Source: an uncultured Thermogutta sp. (lineage in GTDB: Bacteria; Planctomycetota; Planctomycetia; Pirellulales; Thermoguttaceae). Taken from it: a DNA stretch of 64,000 nt. This document shows positions 47,385 through 57,195 of the stretch, one piece after another. Within the stretch, counting starts at the first letter, position 1. The number at the start of each line of letters is the position of its first letter. A program made the translations under genes and the position numbers. The notes under the pieces were generated by a model. The model did not search any database and had not been told where the DNA came from. It saw only the letters and a program-made list of their open reading frames with translations. The stretch lies in the NCBI GenBank assembly GCA_937128505.1, contig CAKZMM010000084.1:1-64000 (forward strand), in the 5' to 3' direction.

Positions 47385-48257
47385 ATGGCCGATAAATCGC
47401 AAGTTGTAATGGACGTTCTGATCGTACGGGCTGACACGTTCCAAGCCGATGTGATTGACCTTTCGCATCGCAACCCCGTCGTGGTGGACTTTTGGGCTCC
47501 ATGGTGCCAGCCGTGTCGTATGCTCGCACCCATTTTGGAGAAACTGGCTAAGGAATATGCTGGTCGGCTGGTGATCGCTAAGCTCAATACCGAAGAAAAT
47601 CTGGAGTTGGCTGCGGCCCTCGGCATCAGTGCCATTCCCACCTTAATGGCTTTCAGCAAAGGTAAACTAGTTGATTACCGAGTGGGAGTACTTTCCGAAG
47701 ATTCCTTGCGGCAATGGTTCGATTCTTTACTGCCGGATGAGTCTGAAAAGCTCGTTGCGCGCGGAAAGGCCTTGGGTCAAGCAGATCCGGCTCGGGCGGA
47801 ACAACTCTTCCGTCATGCATTAGAGATTTCGCCGCGAAATCAAGAAGCGATGTTGGCCCTGGCGGAACTTGCACTAAAGCAAGGAAGATTCGAGGAAGTT
47901 GATCAACTCTTAAATCAGTTGTCTGATTTGGGAGCGCCGGGCTCGAAGGTTGAGAATCTTCGGGCTCAGCTTCTCCTCATGAAGGAGGCGGCCGGAGGAG
48001 GGAACCGCTCAGCCTTGGAAGCCGCGGTGCGTCAGTCACCTCGGGACCATGATGCCAAACTAAGGCTGGCAAAACTTTTGGCGGCAGAAAAGCAGTATCG
48101 CGAGGCGATCGATCTATCGTTGGACATCATTTCTCATGATCGGGGAGAATACAAAGAGAAGGCGCGAGAGTTCGTGGTTCAGCTTTTCCATTTACTGGGT
48201 ATGGAGCATCCGTTGACCCACGAATATCAACGCAAGTTAACCACCGTTCTTTTCTGA
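47385..48257 (+). CDS. Thioredoxin-TPR fusion protein (CnoX/YbbN-like)
   Basis: 290 aa. An N-terminal thioredoxin fold (~10-115) has an intact redox site WCQPC (C41, C44) and cis-Pro loop (SAIPTLMAF). The C-terminal ~170 residues are tetratricopeptide-like helical repeats. This is the CnoX/YbbN architecture: a chaperone-holdase that also exchanges disulfides with clients. E. coli CnoX lacks the first Cys, whereas this one keeps both, so it may be a true oxidoreductase. Start supported by AAGGG eight bases upstream. Cytosolic. Confidence 0.93.
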   Translation: MADKSQVVMDVLIVRADTFQADVIDLSHRNPVVVDFWAPWCQPCRMLAPILEKLAKEYAGRLVIAKLNTEENLELAAALGISAIPTLMAFSKGKLVDYRVGVLSEDSLRQWFDSLLPDESEKLVARGKALGQADPARAEQLFRHALEISPRNQEAMLALAELALKQGRFEEVDQLLNQLSDLGAPGSKVENLRAQLLLMKEAAGGGNRSALEAAVRQSPRDHDAKLRLAKLLAAEKQYREAIDLSLDIISHDRGEYKEKAREFVVQLFHLLGMEHPLTHEYQRKLTTVLF

Positions 48258-48768
48258 AGATTATTGGACTGTAGCTTGCTAAAAGTCATCGAGCCGCGCT
48301 TTTCGAAGGTTAATCAGAACAGCCGTCCGCCAAGGCTTTGTCCATTCCGAGTTGACCAACGATTGGTCCACGAAGCTTCTCAGCCGGGCGGCGCTCCGCT
48401 TCCTTTTCCGCACTGTTTCACAGTAACGGCGGCAAGCACTCCGTGGTGAGCCCACTTCATGTTACCGAGCCGTCTTTAGGCACGTGAGTTCGCAAATTTA
48501 GTTTGGCGGAAGACTCACGAGTGCTGGTACGCTGCTGTGAAGACGCTCCTATTCTTCAAATTCTTCGAAATACTTGCGATCAGAATATTAGCGATCGTAT
48601 TACTTCCGAGCGCACGTCTTTAGGAAAATCCTTAGCCAAGACCGCTGCGCCTACGTGGAAAACAAGAAAAAAAGACCCTCGCTTCAAGAACAAAGAAAAG
48701 GCTCGAGTCGTTTCGACCGGTTCACAAATGGTCGAACCCCCCCAATATTCTCTTGCCAGTTAATCAAA

Positions 48769-48814
48769 ATTTTCCTTGCAGTAAATGCAGGATTTTCCTT
48801 GCATTAAAGGTCCC
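48769..48814. repeat. 23-bp-period duplication
   Basis: ATTTTCCTTGCA occurs at 48769-48780 and 48792-48803, with similar flanks (GTAAATGCAGG and TTAAAGG). Noncoding. Confidence 0.75.
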
Positions 48815-48846
48815 AGAAATGTCACAACGTAACGGACACATAAACC

Positions 48847-48885
48847 CCTCGTTTTTTCACCCTTATTAAGGGTAATTCCCCGAGG
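48847..48885. other. Nested inverted repeat
   Basis: ACCCTT (48859-48864) and AAGGGT (48868-48873) form an inner stem with a 3-base loop; CCTCG (48847-48851) and CGAGG (48881-48885) form an outer stem. An internal T6 run separates the left arms. It may be a structured leader or a fold in a small RNA. No family recognised. Confidence 0.4.
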
Positions 48886-49269
48886 AAACTCAAACAGCAT
48901 TGACTTTGTTTTTTGGTTCGAGCAGTCTCCAACGGTAGTTCAAGGGTAATTGCTTAATCGAATTTCAGGGGTGAGTACACAGTCGAATTGAGGCAAAGCA
49001 ACTCATCCCGAATGAGTTGAACGTTACTGGCTTACCAGAAGCCCCGTTTCGGCTTGCCATGCCCCCCCGCTGCGTCCGCCACAAATGAGCGACCATTGTG
49101 TAAAATTAGGGGCAATCGACGTCGCAAACTTCGCTTCGGCTTAGGTGCAAAGCCTTACTCGGGGGGTGACGGTTTCAATTTTGATGAGACGGGTCCGTAG
49201 ACGTAAGCTATATTGAAAAAACCGTTCTGATTTCAGCAAAAAGAACGAAAAATCCGAAGTTGCCTGGGT

Positions 49270-50607
49270 ATGTCTCCACTAGTCACGCCACAGACAATCG
49301 CAGACGCAGGGGTCGTTGGCGCAGGCGGGGCGGGGTTTCCCACCCACGTGAAACTCTCTGCCAAGGTGGATTCGGTCATCCTAAATGCCGCCGAGTGTGA
49401 GCCGCTTTTGCACAAAGACAAAGAGATTTTGCGCTATTACCCCGACGAAGTCCTTGAAGGTCTCGGGCTGGCCCGACAATTAGTCGGGGCTCAAAAGTCG
49501 TTTATCGGCATCAAAGGCAAATACGAAGAGGTGATCGAGCTCCTGGCGCCCAAGGTGGATTCGGCCACCGAACTCTGCCCGTTGACGGATAGTTATCCGG
49601 CTGGAGACGAGCTCATCTTGGTGTTCGATGTGTTGCACCGGGTAGTGCCGCCGGGGGGCATCCCCCTGGCTGTCGGGGTTGTGGTCATTAATGTGGAGAC
49701 GGCGTTAAATATCGCCAAAGCCGTTACAGAGCCGGTGGTGGAGAAATTTCTCACGATTGCCGGGGCTGTTCGCCGGCCGGTAACCTTGCGTGTGCCGATC
49801 GGGATTCGCCTCGAGGAATGCCTACAAGCCGCAGGAGGTGTGACGGGCGCGGATCCACACTTCTTTATCGGCGGAGTGATGATGGGACGAGTAACCACCG
49901 ATACGAATTTCCTCATTGACAAAACCGTGGCCGGCGTGGTTGTTCTTCCCGGAGATCACCCCCTGGTTGAGCGGGCAACACGCAATTGGAAGCAGCAGGT
50001 CCGTATCGGCCGAAGTGCGTGCGATCAATGCAGCTACTGTACGGAACTTTGTCCGCGTTGGCTGTTAGGACACCCGATCGAGCCTCATCGGGCTATGCGA
50101 AGCCTCGGCTTTAATCGCGTGGGCCAGGCAAATGTCATCGGCACGGCCTTCTGCTGCGAATGCAATCTGTGCAGCCTTTATTCGTGTCCTGAAGATCTCG
50201 ATCCCAAAGATGTGTGCGCGGAAAACAAGCGCCGTCTGGCGGCCGACAAAATACGCTGGCAGGATCCGCCGTTTGATCCTCGACGTCCCGTGCTACACCT
50301 TAACAATCGCCGAGCTCCCATGGCGCGATTGATCACGAAGTTAGGGCTTCAGAAATTCGAAAATGTGGGCCCTCTCAACGAGGATTTGCTGCAAACCAAC
50401 AAGGTGGGCATCAAATTAAAGCAGCATACCGGCCAGCCATGTCTTCCGGTCGTGCAGGAGGGGGATACCGTGCGGCGCGGGCAAATTGTGGGTCAATTAC
50501 CCAGGGACGGTGATAAGCCCGCGCTTGGCGCGATTGTTCATGCCTCAATCGACGGGAAAGTCACCCAGATTTCCGATGGGGTCATTTGGATTGAAAACCC
50601 TTACTAA
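49270..50607 (+). CDS. pduS: PduS-type (RnfC-like) iron-sulfur flavoprotein of a microcompartment
   Basis: 445 aa. The N-terminal flavin/NADH-binding region of the RnfC family (GVVGAGGAGFPTHVKLSAKV, then NAAECEPLLHKDKE) is followed by an SLBB segment (~170-205), two [4Fe-4S] sites (CDQCSYCTELCP and CCECNLCSLYSCP) and a C-terminal barrel-sandwich domain (~385-440, VQEGDTVRRGQIVGQLP). This is PduS, which in propanediol-using bacteria reduces cobalamin and/or moves electrons across the microcompartment shell in partnership with the shell protein PduT. A pduT homologue lies 525 bases downstream on the same strand. No other microcompartment gene is in the window. Confidence 0.9.
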   Translation: MSPLVTPQTIADAGVVGAGGAGFPTHVKLSAKVDSVILNAAECEPLLHKDKEILRYYPDEVLEGLGLARQLVGAQKSFIGIKGKYEEVIELLAPKVDSATELCPLTDSYPAGDELILVFDVLHRVVPPGGIPLAVGVVVINVETALNIAKAVTEPVVEKFLTIAGAVRRPVTLRVPIGIRLEECLQAAGGVTGADPHFFIGGVMMGRVTTDTNFLIDKTVAGVVVLPGDHPLVERATRNWKQQVRIGRSACDQCSYCTELCPRWLLGHPIEPHRAMRSLGFNRVGQANVIGTAFCCECNLCSLYSCPEDLDPKDVCAENKRRLAADKIRWQDPPFDPRRPVLHLNNRRAPMARLITKLGLQKFENVGPLNEDLLQTNKVGIKLKQHTGQPCLPVVQEGDTVRRGQIVGQLPRDGDKPALGAIVHASIDGKVTQISDGVIWIENPY

Positions 50608-51132
50608 GCGGCCAAAAAACCACGGGCTTTTAAAGGCCTGGCGTTGTACCTAGAGCTTTTGGAGTGTGGCTCAGGTAATCACGGCGGCTAGCGAAAGAAG
50701 CCCCAAATGACCGAAATTTACTAGATGCCAACATTTGCGAGACGGGAACTATTAACTGAAGGAGGTCGCAACGAAACTTCGAGCTTAGACTGGGGAAGCC
50801 TAAGTCGCGCCATTTAGGTAGTAAAAGCAAAGCTGTACCCTAGCTGGTTCAATGGAGCCATTTAGATAAAAATAGTGATATTAGGGCCTTTGCGGTGGAT
50901 TTATTCTAGGAACGGTTGTTGATGGTTTGGCGGCCACAATTTCCGCCGTGGAGCGCGACGCAAACTCAGCGAGCCGCGAATAAATCAGTATCTCTAGTTC
51001 AAGGATAAAAAAGCTAAACAAACTATAGCTTACGGTCTTTGTGCTAGGCCATCGAGTGTCCGGGTGAATCGGCCGGTTTGTACGACACCAGGGTTAGAAA
51101 GGCCCTTCGAGGCCTGTATGGAGAGTATCGAA
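50608..51132. other. Intergenic between pduS and pduT
   Basis: 525 bases without a gene. The long gap argues against simple translational coupling of the pair. A GGAGAG ribosome site at 51120-51125 serves the next gene. Confidence 0.55.
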
Positions 51133-51693
51133 ATGCCGGCGGCACGGTCGGTCGGAGCTATCGAGCTTTCGAGTATCGGAATCGGATTTCAGGTGCAGGA
51201 CGAGATGCTGAAGGCAGCTTCCGTGGAGCTGCTGGTAGCCCGAACAATCTGCTCGGGAAAATACCTCATAGTCGTCGGCGGATCCGTGAGCGACGTAGAG
51301 ACGGCGGTGCGAACTGCGGTTGGCCAAGCTGAGCATTCCATCATCGATCATTTGGTTTGTAACAATGTGCATGAATCGGTGTTCCCGGCCTTAGGGCAAT
51401 CGGTCAGCCTGCCGGGGAATCATGTGGGGGCCCTCGGAATCATTGAGACCTTCAGCGGGGTAAGCGCTCTAGCGGCAGCAGATGTGGCGGCGAAAGCCGC
51501 ACGTGTCATCCTATTTCGGATCCATCTTGCGATGGCTTTGGGAGGAAAGGGATTGGTGCTTTTGACTGGCAGCGTCGCCGATGCGCGGGCGGCTGTCCAA
51601 GCTGGGGCGGATGAGGTCCGGCGACGCGGACTTTTGGTTTCGGAGGTGGTTATCCCCCGTCCAAGTCGTGAACTTTTTGAAGAGTATCTGTAA
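51133..51693 (+). CDS. pduT: BMC-T (tandem-domain) microcompartment shell protein, PduT-like
   Basis: 186 aa with two BMC domains (~6-90 and ~98-180): SVGAIELSSIGIGFQVQDEM at the start of the first, HVGALGIIETFSGVSALAAA at the start of the second, and a PRPSRELFEEYL tail. It forms pseudohexameric trimers in the shell. The Cys in ARTICSGKYL (C40) matches the pore cysteine of PduT that ligates a [4Fe-4S] cluster at the trimer axis. The start at 51133 is chosen for GGAGAG seven bases upstream and for the family length (about 184 aa). Earlier in-frame starts are a GTG at 51064 and an ATG at 51118. Partner of PduS. Confidence 0.92.
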   Translation: MPAARSVGAIELSSIGIGFQVQDEMLKAASVELLVARTICSGKYLIVVGGSVSDVETAVRTAVGQAEHSIIDHLVCNNVHESVFPALGQSVSLPGNHVGALGIIETFSGVSALAAADVAAKAARVILFRIHLAMALGGKGLVLLTGSVADARAAVQAGADEVRRRGLLVSEVVIPRPSRELFEEYL

Positions 51694-52296
51694 GTTGCCG
51701 GCCGGGTATTATGAACACGCTTGAGCCGAGCGATCTGCCGATTCACTGCTCCGCTAAAGCACGCTGCGACCTTAGAAATATTGTTTTTTAAAAATCGACC
51801 TTCTGCGCATTCGTGAACTTCATCGCTTGGGCATTCTCGACTTTTTCCAGCGATGTATCCTCACGTTCCTTCACGCTCTGACACAAGCTTTAGGTAACAC
51901 CCTCATCTACTTGTGATTTTTTTGAAACCCCCAGCTCCTTTGAGCTCATGCGGCTCACGAGATAACACCGCTTGTGATGGCAACTGTTTTGCGGAGAGCT
52001 CAATGGGGTTAGCAAGCCCAAGACGCACACTTAAGGACGAGCAGCGTGGCCTTATAGCCCCCAGAAAAGTTCAATCGACTTTTTCGGAGCTTTACAATCT
52101 AAAAAATTCAAAGGTGCCCCCATCCGATTTGACGTGCACTGCAAAATCTCGAAGGGGGCTACGTGGCTGCCGCTCACCGGGACTCCTACCACTCTCGGTT
52201 TCAGCCTCGCTTTTACAGCTTCGCTCGAAAAAAGGCGCCGGACAGAGAGCTTCAAACCGCTCGGCGGCATCGCATCGGGCGAAAAATGGGCTACCC
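51694..52296. other. Intergenic between convergent genes
   Basis: 603 bases between the convergent pduT and sugar kinase genes. No gene, repeat or clear terminator seen. Confidence 0.55.
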
Positions 52297-53244
52297 TTAT
52301 ATTTCCTCGATGGGGAGATGGTGTTGGCGGATAAACTCTTCGGCCTCGGCCCGGTTGAAAACACTCTCCGTGGCGCCAATGGCGCGAACGCAACTCGCGC
52401 CGAGGGCGCTTCCCCAACGGAGGCAACCTACCGGGTCCTCACCCAGGAGCATTCCGGCAATGAATCCGGCATCGAAGGCATCACCCGCTCCCGTACCCCC
52501 GACAAACTCCACGGGATACACTCCCGCCTTCAATCGCAGCCCATCGGTCACAAGCAAGCTTCCCTTCTCACCCATGGTGATGACGACCATTTTGGCGCCG
52601 GCTTCCCGGAAGCGCTTCGCCTGAGCCAAAGGCTCTTTCAAACCGGTGATTATCTCGGATTCATCGTCGTTGGGCAAAAAGACGTCGGTTTCCGGGAGGA
52701 TTTTCCGGAGCGTTTCCCAGTATCCAGTGCCGCCGAAGAGGACCACATCAAGAACCGTCTTTGCACCGCCGGCTCGAGCGGTACGAAATAGCTCCACCAT
52801 GGCCTCTGTTTCAAGCCCCGGCATCATCAAGTATCCGCCCACATAAAACACGCGGCACTGCCGGACCCAATCAAGGGGGATATGCTGGACGGTAAACCGC
52901 GTGTTGGCACCGGCTGTACTGATGAAACGGCGATCCTGCCCCTGGACATTGATGATCATCGTCGAAGCCGAACCAATCCCGGGAAGGCGGTGCACCCCTC
53001 TGATGTCGACTCCCCCTGCTTCCAAAGCTTCAATGATCACGCGTCCGAAAGGATCGTCGCCCACACAGCCGCTTACCGCAACTCGAAAACCAAGTCGGGC
53101 TAAATCCACCGCCGTGTTGGAAGCGCAACCGCCCAAAGCCAGTTGCACATGGGCAGTCGGGATAAGCTCTCCAGGCTCAGGAATCCGCGGGATGGGGGCG
53201 CATGCTACATCGGCAAACAAAATTCCGGCACATAAGCAGTCCAT
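52297..53244 (-). CDS. PfkB-family carbohydrate kinase
   Basis: 315 aa ribokinase-fold enzyme that phosphorylates a sugar or nucleoside with ATP. The N-terminal GG motif (LALGGCASNTAVDLARLGF) and the C-terminal catalytic GTGAGDAFDAGFIAG motif with the base Asp are intact. The start is the ATG at 53244 with GAGG upstream; a TTG four codons earlier is less likely. The substrate is unknown. It is convergent with pduT, so a link to the microcompartment pathway is possible but not shown. It is the last of a run of minus-strand genes. Confidence 0.9.
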   Translation of the reverse strand: MDCLCAGILFADVACAPIPRIPEPGELIPTAHVQLALGGCASNTAVDLARLGFRVAVSGCVGDDPFGRVIIEALEAGGVDIRGVHRLPGIGSASTMIINVQGQDRRFISTAGANTRFTVQHIPLDWVRQCRVFYVGGYLMMPGLETEAMVELFRTARAGGAKTVLDVVLFGGTGYWETLRKILPETDVFLPNDDESEIITGLKEPLAQAKRFREAGAKMVVITMGEKGSLLVTDGLRLKAGVYPVEFVGGTGAGDAFDAGFIAGMLLGEDPVGCLRWGSALGASCVRAIGATESVFNRAEAEEFIRQHHLPIEEI

Positions 53245-53560
53245 GGCTTCCCTCAACGTTTGCAGCTCAAGAGGCCCTATTCAACGCTGAAGATCCTAAA
53301 ATCGCTGTGGTACTTCGAGGCGATAGCCGCAGTTGCCCATGTCGCGATTTGAAAGGCGCAAAGCGTTTCCTCGGTGACGGACTCTGCGCGCAAGTTCAAA
53401 GTTTGACCTTCCATTGGTAAAACCGACCACCCGCTCCTTGTTGCTCCTCAAGGGTATTCATGCAACTGGCTAATGGCCGCTTTCGTTTGATAACGCCGAA
53501 TCCGCTTTGTTCCCAAGATCCGCTTCATGCCGCATCGGTAATGCGGGCAGACTCGTGGTT
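53245..53560. other. Intergenic
   Basis: 316 bases between two minus-strand genes; nothing recognised. Confidence 0.5.
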
Positions 53561-54433
53561 TCATGTTGAATCGCTCACTTCTTGGCGCTGGGACTCACCG
53601 AAGGTGGAAATACGCAGCGGGCGTTGCAAACCCGTCGTGGAGCGATTCCCTAAATCCATGTCTTCGCCGAAATAACATTGCCGCGCCTCCGGATTAGCAA
53701 TAACCTCTTCCGGGGTGCCGTGACAAAGGACGCGGCCCGCCCTAATCACATAACTACGGTCGGTAATCTGAAGGGTTTCCCGGACTTGGTGATCCGTTAT
53801 TAAGATCGCAATCCCTCGATTCCGCAAGGTCCGGATGATTTCTTGGATACTATCGACCGTCACCGGATCGATACCGGTAAACGGCTCATCGAGGAGGATG
53901 ATTTGAGGCTCCGGGATCAAAGCACGGGCAATTTCAAGTCGTCGCCGTTCACCGCCCGAGAGATTACAGGCCTTAGACTTCCGCAAGTGGGCAATCTGAA
54001 ATTGCTCCAAGAGTTGGTCGCAACGCTCTCGCCGCCTTTGACGATCGAAACCCAGCAGCTCCATGATGGCGAGCAGGTTTTGCTCGACAGTGAGCTTCCG
54101 AAACACACTCGGCTCTTGGGCCAAATAGCCCATTCCTCCATCTCGGGCGCGACGATACATAGGCCACTGGGTGACATCCTGCCCCTGTAAAATGATCCGC
54201 CCGGCGTTCGGCCTTAACATGCCGCAAGTCATGCGAAAGCATGTGGTCTTTCCCGCCCCATTTGGCCCCAGCAGCCCGACGATCTCTCCCCGATAAACTT
54301 CAAAGCTGACTCCATCGACAGCCCGACGACCGCGAAACTGTTTCACAAGACCTTCCGCCTTTAGGATGGGCCCGAGCTGCTGAACATGAAACTCGGGATT
54401 TTCGGAAACCAGTTTCGGACCGTCCTTAATCAT
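53561..54433 (-). CDS. lptB: LPS export ABC transporter ATP-binding protein
   Basis: 290 aa; longer than the usual ~240 because of extra residues at both ends. Walker A (LLGPNGAGKTT), signature (LSGGERRRLEIARALI), Walker B (IILLDEPFTGIDP) and the switch His (LITDHQVRETLQI) are intact, and the Q-loop region YLAQEPSVFRKLTVEQNL is LptB-like. LptB powers lipopolysaccharide extraction with LptFG. The partners LptA, LptC, LptF and LptG are not nearby. It follows the signal peptidase genes on the minus strand. Confidence 0.9.
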   Translation of the reverse strand: MIKDGPKLVSENPEFHVQQLGPILKAEGLVKQFRGRRAVDGVSFEVYRGEIVGLLGPNGAGKTTCFRMTCGMLRPNAGRIILQGQDVTQWPMYRRARDGGMGYLAQEPSVFRKLTVEQNLLAIMELLGFDRQRRRERCDQLLEQFQIAHLRKSKACNLSGGERRRLEIARALIPEPQIILLDEPFTGIDPVTVDSIQEIIRTLRNRGIAILITDHQVRETLQITDRSYVIRAGRVLCHGTPEEVIANPEARQCYFGEDMDLGNRSTTGLQRPLRISTFGESQRQEVSDST

Positions 54434-54778
54434 AATTGGCTATCCGTGCGGGGTTGATGGGCTCGAATTGGCAGCCGCAAGCGCAGAAAAATCCTTTCGC
54501 CTGATTGCTTTGCCCCATTACAGTGTCGACGCAAATCATTTGATTAGTTTCGACTCGTCACACGCAGATCATCTCGATCCCGGATACCGTTGCACCAAGC
54601 GCACCCGGAAATCAGCGAGGCAACCTTTCAGCAGGAAAGCTTATCTCGAGCTTGATCTGCGGTCGGTACCTCGGTGCCGGTCTTTACCCAATCCTTACTA
54701 CACTATTTTTGGGGACGACAATACGCCCAGGCTGAGTTATAACGATAAATGGATGACTCAATCTCGCAACCGTGGAAG
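54434..54778. other. Intergenic
   Basis: 345 bases between lptB and the signal peptidase gene (both minus). A plus-strand open frame across it overlaps the peptidase gene and has no support. Confidence 0.5.
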
Positions 54779-56671
54779 TTATCTCACGTACCGCATTCGC
54801 CAAAAGTTCGGGAAGAAACGAATGGGAATATTCGTCCCAGGAATTCGATCTAGTGACCGGGGCCAATAAATAAACAGAGCCCTTCCGATGAGGAGCTCGC
54901 GTTTCACGTAATACTCAAAATTGCGTCCCTCCCAAAGGCGACTATCCATGCTCTCCGGACTGTTATCGCCGAGGACTAGAAACTGATCTTTGTCTAACGG
55001 AAACCATACCACCCGCGTTCGAGCAGCACCGTAGGAATGACAGTCGGATAACACCCGGGTTACCGTTTCGCCCGTAAGCGGTGTGTACGGAGAGACCACG
55101 AAATCGTCGATCATCTGCTGTGAGGATATTCCTCCGTTCGCACGATAAGCGATGTAATAGATGTCGCGATAAACCCGCAGATGCCGCACGGTAACCTCGG
55201 TACCACGGGCTCCTATCCGAACCGGTTCGCGGTCGCGGAGTGTCGGTTTGGCGTTATCCATGGGTGAATATTCGCCCGTGGTTTCAAACGACATTGGCTT
55301 ACCATTTACCCATAAATAGAGGCAATCGTCCACATTGGCGAACATTACCCAAAATTTGCCCTTTCTTTTTATGGGAGTGGATGTTAGGGCACGGAACTCC
55401 GGCAACGCGTCGATGGAGGCTACCGCCTGCCCACTTTCGAGGTTTAGATTGCACTGAAAGAGCCTTCCCCCTTCCACAAGCTCCAGCAAAAGGTTCCCCC
55501 GCGGAGTCACCACTTCCACCTGAAATTCCACCGCAAGATCACCTACCCAATGCAGCCCGAGCTGCTTCGGCGTGGGGCGCAGCGGATCGTAAGACCAACC
55601 TGGATAGGACGAATAAGCCAACGGCCCCCAGCTTTCGCTGCTAGGAAACCAACCTCCGCCACCTTGCGAGACTTCGCTATTATAGCTGCAAAAATCGCTG
55701 ATTAATTGCGGCTGAAGCGACGCGATTCCCTGACCTTTTCCGTGCAACAGCCGCTGCCACTCGTCGTAACTAGGAACAAGATGCCGATACCGGAGCCAAG
55801 CCACTTCTCCTGATTCTGGCGACGCGATGGAAAAGCTCCGATAGTCTTCCGACACCGACCAACCTCTTCCCGACTGGGTAGGCTCGGAAACCCAACGGGG
55901 TGGCCAACCCTTTTCGATCCAGGATCGCTGCGTTCGATCATTGTCGTAAACCAGTTGAAGCATTGCCCGCACTTTCTCGGGGGGCTTGCGCAGAATCCTA
56001 AATTCCTCAAGGTTTAGCACGTAAGTACTGTGAAAATCCTCCGGCACCGCAGGTCTCGCGAATAAATCTCCGTTGCGAATCATGATGGTTTCGCCGGGCA
56101 GACCCACAATTCGTTTGATGAAATTTGTTTTTGCTCCTCCCGGATACTTAAAGACGGCGACGTCCCAGCGTTGGGGTTCGCCGAACTGATACGGAAATTT
56201 GACCACAAGGATGCGATCGCCCTTATAGGAGGGGTATTCCCTCCCCTGAGGATTCCCCGCCCCAACATGCATCGAATAACGACACACGGGACATGTACCG
56301 CCGATCACTTGGCGCCCGGTGAAGCGACCGGTTTCGCTATCCACTTCATCGCTCGCACTGACTTGAAATTGATGCCCGCATTGGGCGCACGTCAGGTCTT
56401 TGTGCCTTCCCAGCAGCGTCGGAGCCATTGACCCGGTGGGGATTACAAATGCCTCAGCCTCGAAAGTGCGAAACAAAAAGGCAAGCATAAAGGCGATGGC
56501 AATCGATTCCACAATTTCACGGATCGCCGCTAAAGAGAGAAATCCTCCGTGCGCGCTTCCTTCCCTGGAACTCACCTCTGAAGTAGTACTCTTAGTGCGG
56601 GACGAAGACTGGCGAACCTGCTTGCCACTGGTAGATATGGCGGTTTGCTTGAGGGGGCGTTTTGTGCTCAT
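54779..56671 (-). CDS. lepB: Type I signal peptidase, giant planctomycete form 1
   Basis: 630 aa, more than twice the usual size. After a disordered N-terminus and one transmembrane helix (~48-68), the catalytic Ser lies in PTGSMAPTLLG (S81) and the catalytic Lys in FIKRIVGLPGE (K186). Between them sits a zinc ribbon (C95-x2-C98, C127-x2-C130). After box D there is a ~380-residue insert, whose latter part (~370-520) looks like a LamG/concanavalin-like beta-sandwich (YLWVNGKPMSF, VRIGARGTEVTVRHLRVY). Box E (LGDNSPESMDSR, from 567) closes the fold. All catalytic boxes are present, so it should cleave signal peptides at the outer face of the inner membrane. A second, diverged copy lies just upstream. 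Confidence 0.92.
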   Translation of the reverse strand: MSTKRPLKQTAISTSGKQVRQSSSRTKSTTSEVSSREGSAHGGFLSLAAIREIVESIAIAFMLAFLFRTFEAEAFVIPTGSMAPTLLGRHKDLTCAQCGHQFQVSASDEVDSETGRFTGRQVIGGTCPVCRYSMHVGAGNPQGREYPSYKGDRILVVKFPYQFGEPQRWDVAVFKYPGGAKTNFIKRIVGLPGETIMIRNGDLFARPAVPEDFHSTYVLNLEEFRILRKPPEKVRAMLQLVYDNDRTQRSWIEKGWPPRWVSEPTQSGRGWSVSEDYRSFSIASPESGEVAWLRYRHLVPSYDEWQRLLHGKGQGIASLQPQLISDFCSYNSEVSQGGGGWFPSSESWGPLAYSSYPGWSYDPLRPTPKQLGLHWVGDLAVEFQVEVVTPRGNLLLELVEGGRLFQCNLNLESGQAVASIDALPEFRALTSTPIKRKGKFWVMFANVDDCLYLWVNGKPMSFETTGEYSPMDNAKPTLRDREPVRIGARGTEVTVRHLRVYRDIYYIAYRANGGISSQQMIDDFVVSPYTPLTGETVTRVLSDCHSYGAARTRVVWFPLDKDQFLVLGDNSPESMDSRLWEGRNFEYYVKRELLIGRALFIYWPRSLDRIPGTNIPIRFFPNFWRMRYVR

Positions 56672-57195
56672 ACGTTGACCGCAAAGGGTACCCTTTACCT
56701 ATTTGCTTATATTTGCGCCTACATGGAAACAACAATTATCCGAAATTCCTTCCGCAAGCGGGGTGCCTTTCGGCTCAAGATTCTCCCAAGCATCCTCGAA
56801 GGGCATTTCGCACCCTCTTTCGGGAAGATCGCGCTTTCGGGAAGATTGTGACGACGTCCCGGAGGCGCAGCTCCGCATATAGAAGTCTTGCCAAACGATG
56901 ATCTATCAACTCCGCAACCCGTTCCATTCATCTCATCGATCTGTCCGTATCCGATCATTCGTCTCTTCGCATCCGAAGTCAGTCACAACCGGCTGCTGCT
57001 AAAACAATCCGTTTTCACACCGATTCCCGGTTATGGGCGGCAATCCAAGCCGCCGAGATCCCCGCGATATTTGGCCTATCAGGAGACACAATAAAGCGGG
57101 GGGATTCGGGGCACATTAAAAACCGCTCTCCGAATTGGTTCAAAACGATACTCTGTTTCTTGTGAACTTGTGTGATGCTACCAAAAAACGTGATG
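56672..57195. other. Intergenic between the two signal peptidase genes
   Basis: 524 bases. No gene. Contains a 17-bp duplication (56817-56850) and, at its right end, an 18-bp duplication that runs into the upstream gene's stop codon (57172-57207). Confidence 0.55.
56817..56850. repeat. 17-bp tandem duplication
   Basis: CTTTCGGGAAGATCGCG is followed at once by a near copy beginning CTTTCGGGAAGATTG. Noncoding. Confidence 0.8.

Larger units (their letters stand above)
48258..49269. other. Long intergenic region upstream of pduS
   Basis: About 1.0 kb. No gene supported (plus frame 48503-48763 is low-complexity Lys-rich). It contains a 23-bp duplication (48769-48814) and a nested inverted repeat (48847-48885). 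The pduS promoter should lie near the right end. Confidence 0.55.

Noticed and set aside
48720-48960. tRNA-like GGTTCGA words
   Set aside because: Several GGTTC or TTCGA words occur here and elsewhere, but no cloverleaf can be built around them.
51913-52791. Plus-strand frame of 292 residues
   Set aside because: It runs antisense through the start-to-middle of the well-supported PfkB kinase gene; its sequence is low-complexity and unrecognisable.
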